Source: an uncultured Bacillaceae bacterium (GTDB lineage: Bacteria > Bacillota > Bacilli > Bacillales > Pradoshiaceae). From it: a DNA stretch of 21,012 bases. Where the stretch lies: positions 1 through 21,012 of the forward strand of contig CAJGCH010000021.1 of the NCBI GenBank assembly GCA_904501845.1, given 5' to 3'. Position numbers and translations under genes: made by a program. Below, one piece after another: positions 15,508 through 21,012 of the stretch (position 1 is the stretch's first letter; every line of letters starts with the position of its first letter). The notes under the pieces are model-generated. The model was given only the letters and a program-made list of their open reading frames with translations. It ran no database searches and was not told the origin of the DNA.

Positions 15508-15993
15508 ATGAATATTAGAACACTTGCGGTGAATGGCGTATTGGCGGCTTTATACATTGCTGTCAGCATGCTTATTCAGCCATTCGGCTTCACCAATGTC
15601 CAATTTCGAGTCCCTGAGATGTTCAATCATCTCATTGTATTCAACAAGAAGTACTTCATCGGTATTGTCATCGGTGTCTTTTTCTCAAACCTCTTCTTCT
15701 CTTCTTTAGGGGTATATGATCTTATCTTTGGTGTCGGGCAATCCATACTGGCTTTGTCGATGACCATTTTAGTATCCCGCTTTGTGAAAAATATTTGGGC
15801 TAGAATGATTGTCAACACGATTTTTTTCACGATGACTATGTTCTTAATTGCCATTGAGTTAAACATTGTGCTTGGAATTCCATTCTGGTTCACATACTTG
15901 ACCACAGCTGTCGGCGAGTTCATCGTCATGGTGGTTGGCATACCGATTATGCATGCTCTAAATAAGCGCATCAATTTTAAGAATTTAATATAA
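15508..15993 (+). CDS. queT: Queuosine precursor transporter QueT (ECF S-component family)
   Basis: This 161-residue, highly hydrophobic protein has about five or six helices. It is the substrate-binding S component of an energy-coupling-factor importer and works with a shared EcfA/EcfT module encoded elsewhere. The N-terminus (AVNGVLAALYIAVSMLIQPF, then VQFRVPEMFNHL) matches the QueT family, with an RVPE stretch in the first loop. The preQ1-I riboswitch directly in front of it independently supports a role in taking up a queuosine precursor for tRNA modification. The ATG follows AAGGAG by 8 bases. Promoter, riboswitch, gene and terminator form a complete single-gene unit. Confidence 0.93.
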   Translation: MNIRTLAVNGVLAALYIAVSMLIQPFGFTNVQFRVPEMFNHLIVFNKKYFIGIVIGVFFSNLFFSSLGVYDLIFGVGQSILALSMTILVSRFVKNIWARMIVNTIFFTMTMFLIAIELNIVLGIPFWFTYLTTAVGEFIVMVVGIPIMHALNKRINFKNLI

Positions 15994-16007
15994 TTTACTG
16001 TCCATAG

Positions 16008-16055
16008 AGGCTGGACCGAAAGCTCCGTTAAACGAGCTTTTGGGCCAGCCTTTTT
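16008..16055 (+). terminator. Terminator of queT
   Basis: AGGCTGG, then GAAAGCTC, pair with GAGCTTT and CCAGCCT in a long stem with a small internal loop, followed by TTTTTG, starting about 15 bases after the queT stop. Confidence 0.9.
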
Positions 16056-16077
16056 GCTTGGGAACTAGTAAGAACGG

Positions 16078-16207
16078 GGTCCTGGATTATACTATGGCTT
16101 TGCTGTTGTCCGGCCGTATCCAATTTGCTGCAAGGTTTGTCTTTTTTGGTTCCCTGAAACATGAGCAGTTTCAATCACCCTCCAGGACCATCCCCCCATA
16201 GTAATAA
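16078..16207. repeat. Crossed inverted repeats in the queT-ferritin gap
   Basis: Two inverted pairs are interleaved. GGTCCTGGA (16078-16086) matches TCCAGGACC (16181-16189), and TTATACTATGG (16087-16097) matches CCATAGTAATAA (16196-16207, one bulge). Because the order is A, B, A', B', both stems together would make a pseudoknot rather than a simple hairpin. A small hairpin, TGAAAC and GTTTCA, lies between them at 16155-16173. No coding frame with a ribosome binding site is seen here. It lies upstream of the SigB-type promoter, so it is not part of that transcript. Confidence 0.4.
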
Positions 16208-16249
16208 TGAATAGCTTTTCAAGCTTCACCATTTTGTCATCAATTCAAT

Positions 16250-16275
16250 GCTTAACCAATCCTAGAATAGGGTAT
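16250..16275 (+). promoter_or_regulatory. SigB-type general stress promoter of the ferritin-like gene
   Basis: GCTTAA (16250-16255), a 14-base spacer and GGGTAT (16270-16275) match the SigB consensus GTTTAA-N12-15-GGGWAT at 11 of 12 hexamer positions. A start near 16283 leaves a leader of about 30 bases containing AAGGAGG. Stress control fits an iron-storage or protective product. Confidence 0.7.
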
Positions 16276-16312
16276 CTTTATTTTAAGGAAATAATTAAGG
16301 AGGTCCTATTTT

Positions 16313-16747
16313 ATGGATGAGAAATTAAAAGAGTTAATCGATGGTTTAAATGAAGATTTAGCAAATGAATATGCAGCATCCATTATGTATACTAACTATG
16401 CTGCTATGGTATCAGGTTTATTCAGACAGACTTTGAAACCTTTCTTCGAAGGAGAAATTTCTGACGAGCAAGGTCATGCCATATATTTAGCTGAAAAAAT
16501 CGCTACACTCGGCGGAACACCTACCGTCACTCCAGCAGAAGTGAAACAAACAACTGATGTTAGAGTGATGCTTGAATCAGCTTACCAAGCAGAGAAGGAG
16601 ACAATCGACCGCTATGAGACACGCAAAAAACAAGCAGAAGAATTAGGCTTAACTGAATTAGTCGTTAAGCTTGAAGACCTCATCTCTGATGAGACAGGCC
16701 ATATGGAAGAGCTAGGCCGCATTCTTGCCGATTCAAGATTTGAATAA
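16313..16747 (+). CDS. Ferritin-like di-iron protein (bacterioferritin/Dps-like)
   Basis: This 144-residue four-helix-bundle protein carries a complete carboxylate-bridged di-iron ligand set in the classic order: E19 in helix 1, E52xxH55 (DEQGH) in helix 2, E94 or E96 in helix 3, and E127xxH130 (DETGH) in helix 4. The product is soluble and cytoplasmic, and likely oxidises and stores iron or removes peroxide. It is shorter than classical ferritins. The repeated ExxH motifs favour the bacterioferritin or rubrerythrin-like branch over Dps, whose site sits between subunits. No haem-ligand Met or rubredoxin CxxC motif was identified. AAGGAGG lies 9 bases before the ATG, and a SigB-type promoter is at 16250-16275. 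It is monocistronic and converges on the DUF368 gene with a shared terminator. Confidence 0.9.
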   Translation: MDEKLKELIDGLNEDLANEYAASIMYTNYAAMVSGLFRQTLKPFFEGEISDEQGHAIYLAEKIATLGGTPTVTPAEVKQTTDVRVMLESAYQAEKETIDRYETRKKQAEELGLTELVVKLEDLISDETGHMEELGRILADSRFE

Positions 16748-16758
16748 AGAACAAAAAT

Positions 16759-16797
16759 AAGCTCGAAGAAGGGATATCTTTTCCCTCCTTCGAGCTT
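16759..16797. terminator. Bidirectional terminator between the ferritin-like gene and the DUF368 gene
   Basis: AAGCTCGAAG and CTTCGAGCTT form a perfect outer stem with an inner AAGGGA/TCCCT pairing. On the plus side TTACTTTTATTT follows. On the minus side TTATTTTTGTTC follows. It sits 11 bases after one stop and 6 bases after the other. Confidence 0.88.
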
Positions 16798-16803
16798 TTA
16801 CTT

Positions 16804-17649
16804 TTATTTATTCGGCATCTTTTTCTCGGTATTCGTAAAGAATTGGGTTACCAATACACCACTTACGAATGTGATTACACATAGAGCCATACCCCAGAAA
16901 GTTTTTGGCAATCCCGGGAAGACAACAAATACAGATCCAGCGATCAATCCCATAATGACCGCAAATGTCATATAAGGGAATTCTCTCAGCAAATAGGCAA
17001 TCGCCTTGCTGCTAATAATAAAGCCAATCGCTGCACCAGCACCGACGACCATGATGACCGGCAGATTGAAATCAGATAAGGCTGATATGACAGTCGAATA
17101 AACACCAATCACCAAAAGAACAAATGATCCGCTAATTCCAGGAAGGAGCATCGCCATGCTCGCAATCCACCCTGAGAAGAACAATTTCACGTATGCCCCA
17201 GCCGTGAAAGAGGTTATCACGGCCTCTTCATTTGTTTGGATAAACGCCATAGACCCTAGCAATGCCCCAACCAAAATCATTATAGCCACATGATTTGCTT
17301 TAAAATTCTTTTTTACCTCCGCCTGCTTAGCGATAAACGGAAGCACACCAATGATCAGACCTAAAAAGAAAAATTGTGTAGGCTCATAATGGTACTCCAA
17401 TAAATAATCAATGACTCGGCTAAAAGCTAGGATAGCAAATCCCATTCCAAGGCCTAATGGTATCAGGAACCCTAATTGTCTTCTCCAATCCCGGCTGAAA
17501 ATGCCGCTGATCGCCAAGAGAAAACGGTCATATATCCCTAATATGTAAGCAATGGTGCCGCCGCTTACTCCCGGGATTAAATCACTTATTCCCATCAAAA
17601 TTCCCCGATAAATATTCTTCCATTCCAAGTTTTCATTCATCTCCATCAT
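16804..17649 (-). CDS. popT: DUF368 membrane protein, PopT-type undecaprenyl-phosphate transporter
   Basis: This 281-residue protein has about eight to nine transmembrane helices. The DUF368 marks are the first loop GISDLIPGVSGGTIAYILGIYDRFL and its internal repeat ASMAMLLPGISGSFVLLVIGVYSTV. Both carry the PG(V/I)SG motif in re-entrant helices. DUF368 proteins (PopT), like the DedA-family UptA, return undecaprenyl phosphate from the outer to the inner leaflet so that cell-wall and teichoic-acid precursors can be loaded again. The start is uncertain: ATGs at 17649, 17646 and 17640 are in frame, a TAG just upstream prevents extension, and no good ribosome binding site is seen (only GGAG touching the 17640 ATG). 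The C-terminus is short and basic (KKMPNK). Confidence 0.9.
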   Translation of the reverse strand: MMEMNENLEWKNIYRGILMGISDLIPGVSGGTIAYILGIYDRFLLAISGIFSRDWRRQLGFLIPLGLGMGFAILAFSRVIDYLLEYHYEPTQFFFLGLIIGVLPFIAKQAEVKKNFKANHVAIMILVGALLGSMAFIQTNEEAVITSFTAGAYVKLFFSGWIASMAMLLPGISGSFVLLVIGVYSTVISALSDFNLPVIMVVGAGAAIGFIISSKAIAYLLREFPYMTFAVIMGLIAGSVFVVFPGLPKTFWGMALCVITFVSGVLVTQFFTNTEKKMPNK

Positions 17650-17722
17650 TATTTTGTGCTATAAGTGTACAATTTTCACCTGTGCTGACACAATGGCACT
17701 TCTTGCAAATTTATAGCTCATG

Positions 17723-17750
17723 AAAAAACTCCCCTGCGCTGCAGAGGAGT
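17723..17750 (-). terminator. Terminator of the comB-led operon
   Basis: On the minus strand ACTCCTCTGC and GCAGGGGAGT form a 10-bp stem (one G-U pair) with a 3-base loop and then TTTTT(T), 8 bases after the quinone oxidoreductase stop. Confidence 0.9.
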
Positions 17751-17758
17751 CCTCTCTA

Positions 17759-18745
17759 TTATGAATGATTAACTTCCAGAATGATCTTACCGGTTGTTTT
17801 TCTTGCTTGCATCAATTCATGGACCTTAGCGGCTTCCTCTAAAGGATACGTATCTCCAATGATCAATTGAAGTTTTCCTTCCTCCAAATAATCAAATAGC
17901 TCGCGTATGCTCGTTAGAAGCAACTCCCTTTTCCTCATGATTTGAGGCAGGAAGAAACCGATAACGGATTGATTTTTAGCCATTAAGGAGGAAGGGTGCA
18001 TAACAGCCTGTTCCCCGCTCGCTACTCCATAAATGACGATTCTTCCAAATGGGGCCAGACATTTCAGCGTATTCTTAAACACATCTCCTCCAGCCATTTC
18101 AAGAGCTACATTGACGCCCCTGCCCTCAGTTGCCTCAAGCACTTCATCATGCCAGCCCTCTTTCGTATAATTGATGCAAACGTCCGCTCCAAGGGACTTG
18201 GCTAACTCAAGCTTTTCATCTGTACTTGCCGTTGCAATAACCTTCCTTGCTCCAAATAATTTCGCGAGCTGAACAGCGAGCGTTCCTACTCCCCCGGCGG
18301 CAGCATGCACCAATACGGTATCATCCTTAGTAAGACACCCCATCGTTTTCAAAATATGATAAGCGCTCAGTCCCTGCAAAGGCAAGGAGACCGCCTGCTT
18401 GAAATCAATATCCTCCTTCAGCATGACCATGATGTTCCGAGAGTCCACCACTGCATATTCAGCATATCCTCCGGATTCAATCAATGTAACCACCCTTGTA
18501 CCAATATTGACATTGGTCACCTCTTCACCAGCTTCAACAATGACGCCAGCGATTTCAGCTCCTGGGATAAACGGAAGCTTCGTCGGCACGACATACTGCC
18601 CTTCTCTTCTGGCTGTATCGGCATAGTTGACTCCGATAGCATGAATCTCAATCAGTACTTCTGTTGGTCCTGGTTTTGGCTTATCGATGTCAATGGTCTT
18701 CAAAACTTCTGGTCCGCCGTATTCTGTAAATTGTATAGCTTTCAT
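17759..18745 (-). CDS. NADPH:quinone oxidoreductase-type MDR enzyme
   Basis: This soluble, zinc-free medium-chain dehydrogenase/reductase has 328 residues. The N-terminal GroES-like part contains the family stretch EIHAIGVNYADTARREGQY and IPGAEIAGVIVEAG. The Rossmann part has the NADPH-binding motif AAAGGVG (148-154), then ATASTDEKLELAKSLGAD. The catalytic zinc Cys and the four-Cys structural lobe are absent, as expected for the quinone reductase branch. It uses NADPH to reduce quinones or enones; the true substrate is unknown. GAGGAGGG lies about 11 bases before the ATG. It is the last gene of the operon, 18 bases after the enoyl-CoA hydratase-like gene and followed by a clear terminator. 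Confidence 0.92.
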   Translation of the reverse strand: MKAIQFTEYGGPEVLKTIDIDKPKPGPTEVLIEIHAIGVNYADTARREGQYVVPTKLPFIPGAEIAGVIVEAGEEVTNVNIGTRVVTLIESGGYAEYAVVDSRNIMVMLKEDIDFKQAVSLPLQGLSAYHILKTMGCLTKDDTVLVHAAAGGVGTLAVQLAKLFGARKVIATASTDEKLELAKSLGADVCINYTKEGWHDEVLEATEGRGVNVALEMAGGDVFKNTLKCLAPFGRIVIYGVASGEQAVMHPSSLMAKNQSVIGFFLPQIMRKRELLLTSIRELFDYLEEGKLQLIIGDTYPLEEAAKVHELMQARKTTGKIILEVNHS

Positions 18746-18763
18746 TCGAATGTTTCCCTCCTC

Positions 18764-19537
18764 TTAATTACCCGTGAATTGCGGACGACGTTTTTCCTTG
18801 AAGGCCTGTATGCCTTCTTGATGGTCTTCCGTTGCGACCATCATGATTTGTGTCATCCTCTCCTTCTCCAAGACATCCTCTAATGTTGCCGTAAATGAAT
18901 AATCAATTATCTTCTTCATCTGTCCGTATGCCTGGCTTGGCCCGTTAGACAGACGCTCCGCATACCGCATCACTTCATCGTTTAGATTTGCGAGTGGAAC
19001 GACTTTGTTCACGACTCCAAGCTGATAAAGGCGTTCTGCCGGAATTGGCTCGGCAGAAAAGAAGAACTGCTTTGCTAAATGCGGGCCGACCAAGCGCGGA
19101 AGAAAATAGGAACCGCCGCCATCTGAGATAAGCCCGACCTGGGAAAAGCTCAAGGCAAACTTGCTGTCATCAGCCGCAATGATTAAATCGCATGCAAGTG
19201 CGAGATTAAATCCTGCACCGGCCGCAAATCCCTGGACGGCAGCAATGACAGGTTTTTCAATCGCCTTAATGGAAAGGATGCACTCATTCATTCTGCCAAG
19301 ATGCTCATACACATCCGCAGGCTTATTGGACCCCATTGTCTTGACATCCCCCCCGGCACTGAACGCGCGTCCGGCACCTGTCAGAACGATTGCCCTTACC
19401 TCCGGATTCTTGCCTGCTTCCTTCATTTCTGCTGTCAGACCTGCAATCATATCTGGGCTGAAGGCATTAAGGCTTTCCGGTCTGTTTAAAGTTAATACCA
19501 ATACTTTCCCATGCATTTCCTTTACTAAATGTTCCAT
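18764..19537 (-). CDS. Enoyl-CoA hydratase/isomerase family protein, PaaG-like
   Basis: This 257-residue crotonase-fold cytosolic enzyme acts on acyl-CoA thioesters. The oxyanion-hole segments are AFSAGGDV (58-65) and GFAAGAGFNLALACD (103-117). The loop SFSQVGLISDGGGSYFLPR lacks the first catalytic Glu of true enoyl-CoA hydratases. It has D139 in the position where PaaG-type isomerases carry their acid, so isomerisation (for example double-bond or epoxide/oxepin rearrangement) is more likely than hydration. That is inference from motif comparison. AAAAGGGG lies 8 bases before the ATG. It follows the SDR gene by 21 bases and precedes the MDR enzyme by 18, clearly one operon. Confidence 0.92.
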   Translation of the reverse strand: MEHLVKEMHGKVLVLTLNRPESLNAFSPDMIAGLTAEMKEAGKNPEVRAIVLTGAGRAFSAGGDVKTMGSNKPADVYEHLGRMNECILSIKAIEKPVIAAVQGFAAGAGFNLALACDLIIAADDSKFALSFSQVGLISDGGGSYFLPRLVGPHLAKQFFFSAEPIPAERLYQLGVVNKVVPLANLNDEVMRYAERLSNGPSQAYGQMKKIIDYSFTATLEDVLEKERMTQIMMVATEDHQEGIQAFKEKRRPQFTGN

Positions 19538-19558
19538 TCTTCATTCCCCTTTTCCTGT

Positions 19559-20326
19559 TTATGTAATCATCCATCCGCCATCGACCAACAAATCTGACCC
19601 AGTCATATAAGAGGCATCACTAGAGGCCGCAAAAGCAATAACCTTGGCAATCTCTTCGCTTGTCCCTATTCTCCCAAGTGCTGTATTCCGCTTGATTGAT
19701 TGCATGAATCTCTCATTTGTCAAAGACCCTTCTGTTAACGGTGTTTCCGCAAACCCTGGTGAGACAGAATTCACCCTGATTCCATATGGAGCGAGCTCCA
19801 GTGCCAAGGCACGTGTGAAATTGATGACGGCGGCCTTGGCAGAGCTGTAATGCGGCAGATGTGAAGCCGCCTTGTGTCCAGACAGGCTCGCAATATTAAC
19901 AATCGCCCGGTTCCCGCCTTTAACCTGACCTTCAGCCATCACTTTCCCCAGAATCTTTGAGACGACAAATACACTTTTTAAATTCGCTTCCTGCACCATA
20001 TCCCATTCCTCTACAGAGGTATCGAGAATCTTCGATTGCAAGGAGCCGCCGGCATTATTGATGACAATATCAAGGCCCAAATACTGATCGTCAATGAAAC
20101 GAGCCAAACCTTGAACATCCTCTTCCTTCGTGGAATCGGCAACAAAATAAGCCGCTCTTTCTTCTCCTGTCTGCTGATTGATATCTTCCACTGCGTCTAC
20201 AAGCTTCTCCTTCGTCCGTCCGCTAATAATGACATTCGCCCCTTCTTTAGCAAGAAGCATCGCAGTCGCTTTGCCAATGCCGCTCCCTCCGCCAGTGACG
20301 ACAGCCGTCATTTCAGCAAATCTCAT
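19559..20326 (-). CDS. Short-chain dehydrogenase/reductase (SDR)
   Basis: This 255-residue classical SDR is a soluble NAD(P)-dependent oxidoreductase. The cofactor motif TGGGSGIG is at 11-18, with a basic SGRTKEK after strand 2 hinting at NADPH. NNAGG is at 90-94, and the catalytic tetrad is N115, S147, Y160 and K164 (YSSAK). PGFAETPL and a C-terminal GSDLLVDGGW are usual. The substrate is unknown; FabG-like ketoacyl reductases and 2,4-dienoyl-CoA reductases look similar. The ATG at 20326 overlaps the comB stop as TGATG, giving translational coupling. A TTG one codon earlier is better spaced from GGGGAG (8 versus 11 bases) and is an alternative. Confidence 0.93.
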   Translation of the reverse strand: MRFAEMTAVVTGGGSGIGKATAMLLAKEGANVIISGRTKEKLVDAVEDINQQTGEERAAYFVADSTKEEDVQGLARFIDDQYLGLDIVINNAGGSLQSKILDTSVEEWDMVQEANLKSVFVVSKILGKVMAEGQVKGGNRAIVNIASLSGHKAASHLPHYSSAKAAVINFTRALALELAPYGIRVNSVSPGFAETPLTEGSLTNERFMQSIKRNTALGRIGTSEEIAKVIAFAASSDASYMTGSDLLVDGGWMIT

Positions 20327-21012
20327 CAATACTTCAACTCCCCTGTATGTTCTAACACAACCCTTTCACCCTTTAGTACAGCGATAATTTCTGCTGCCCC
20401 AACCGATGAGGCTAATTTCAAATCTTCATGGAAGCCATATTTCTGGATAAGCTGCCCGACATAAGAGCCAGCTAGCCTTTCATATGGGTTTTTGTCACCT
20501 TCCTTATAAAACGCCAGCGCAGCCTTTCCGGCATCATTCAATTCAAGCCTTTCTTCAGCTTGTTCAAAGCAGGCAATCAGATGGCCCGCCCCATAAAAAT
20601 CCTCAAGGCTCAGCTCTCCTGAGTTCCCGGAACATATAATGATGATGGTTTCTTCTTTAAGCGCCTCCATGATGTGCCTGGCCGTCGATTCATTATTCAG
20701 TAAGGAGGCAATATATACTTGTTTAGAGTCTGCTGCCATACGAAGCGCAACCGTACCATTTGTTGTCGAAAGTATGAGCGTCTTGCCCTTGATTTCCTTT
20801 TTTATTTCAGAAGGACTCGGGTAAATGAACCCTTCAATCGGACCGGCATTCAATTCGCCGGCCATGAGCATTTCGCCGTCTGCGAATGCTTTGCTGACAC
20901 GAACAGCTTCATCTGGATTTAGAACCGGGAGGACTTCCTTCGCTCCCTCCTTCAAAGCAGAAACAATCGTTGTCGTCGCGAGCAGAACATCAAGGACGAT
21001 GGCAATTTTCTC
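20326..21012 (-). CDS. comB: ComB-like 2-phosphosulfolactate phosphatase (5' end beyond window)
   Basis: The frame is open through the right edge, so the N-terminus is missing; the window holds 228 codons plus the stop. The edge sequence reads EKIAIVLDVLLATTTIVSAL, the start of the ComB fold, so an apparent internal start at 20955 is not real. Other ComB stretches are AGELNAGPIEGF, LILSTTNGTVAL, IIICSGNSGELSLEDFYGAGHLI and LASSVGAAEIIAVLKG. ComB hydrolyses (2R)-2-phospho-3-sulfolactate to sulfolactate (coenzyme M pathway in archaea, sulfolactate in Bacillus spores; YitC in B. subtilis). The family usually has Arg in the DVxRA(T/S)T segment. Here it is Leu (LDVLLATTT), so activity may differ. 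It is the most upstream operon gene visible, and its stop overlaps the SDR start. Confidence 0.88.
   Translation of the reverse strand, partial: EKIAIVLDVLLATTTIVSALKEGAKEVLPVLNPDEAVRVSKAFADGEMLMAGELNAGPIEGFIYPSPSEIKKEIKGKTLILSTTNGTVALRMAADSKQVYIASLLNNESTARHIMEALKEETIIIICSGNSGELSLEDFYGAGHLIACFEQAEERLELNDAGKAALAFYKEGDKNPYERLAGSYVGQLIQKYGFHEDLKLASSVGAAEIIAVLKGERVVLEHTGELKY

Noticed and set aside
20326..20955. ComB as a complete 209-residue protein starting at 20955
   Set aside because: That start is a TTG in the middle of the conserved N-terminal strand. The frame stays open to the window edge with clear ComB sequence.
1..21012. tRNA, rRNA, CRISPR array, insertion sequence or prophage
   Set aside because: No cloverleaf with a CCA end, regular repeat-spacer array, transposase or paired long terminal repeats was seen anywhere in the window.

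Overview
The window looks like chromosomal DNA of a low-GC Gram-positive rod of the Bacillaceae type (Bacillota). The reasons are the strong AAGGAGG-type ribosome binding sites, the many stem-plus-T-run terminators, a SigB-type promoter, a preQ1-I riboswitch, and products whose lengths match Bacillus families (NadE of 272 residues, cardiolipin synthase of 484). No rRNA, tRNA, CRISPR array, phage or insertion sequence was found. Most genes are ordinary housekeeping, transport or stress genes. Both ends cut through genes: a hybrid histidine kinase on the left and comB on the right.

Left part (1-7307), mostly minus strand. A large membrane hybrid sensor kinase (GAF, HisKA, HATPase, receiver) is followed to its right by cardiolipin synthase, also on the minus strand. 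A 77-residue unknown protein is on the plus strand. Next is a three-gene polar (probably basic) amino-acid ABC importer read right to left: binding lipoprotein, permease, ATPase. The ATPase gene carries an in-frame TAA at codon 27 and is otherwise full length, which is the clearest anomaly in the window.

Middle part (7308-12810). An AI-2E-family membrane protein (plus) converges on a 917-residue TPR plus dynamin-type GTPase (minus), each with its own terminator. The bases between them (8470-8663) show nothing I can name. nadE (minus) lies to the right of the GTPase, with a 314-base gap that holds the nadE terminator and a likely GTPase promoter.

Right part (12811-16803), plus strand. This is a run of single genes: an unknown membrane protein distantly like the CmpB/type IV ABC family, a DoxX-family protein, a ZIP metal transporter, the queuosine-precursor transporter QueT under a preQ1-I riboswitch, and a ferritin-like protein under a SigB-type promoter. 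Last (16804-21012, minus) come a DUF368/PopT undecaprenyl-phosphate transporter and a four-gene operon, comB > SDR oxidoreductase > PaaG-like enoyl-CoA hydratase/isomerase > quinone oxidoreductase. The operon is tightly spaced and ends in a good terminator.

The best candidates for a second look are the interrupted ABC ATPase, the TPR-dynamin GTPase, the comB-led operon, and a crossed (pseudoknot-order) pair of inverted repeats upstream of the ferritin-like gene. I see no convincing undescribed multi-gene system. The TPR-GTPase is the least characterised large protein here.
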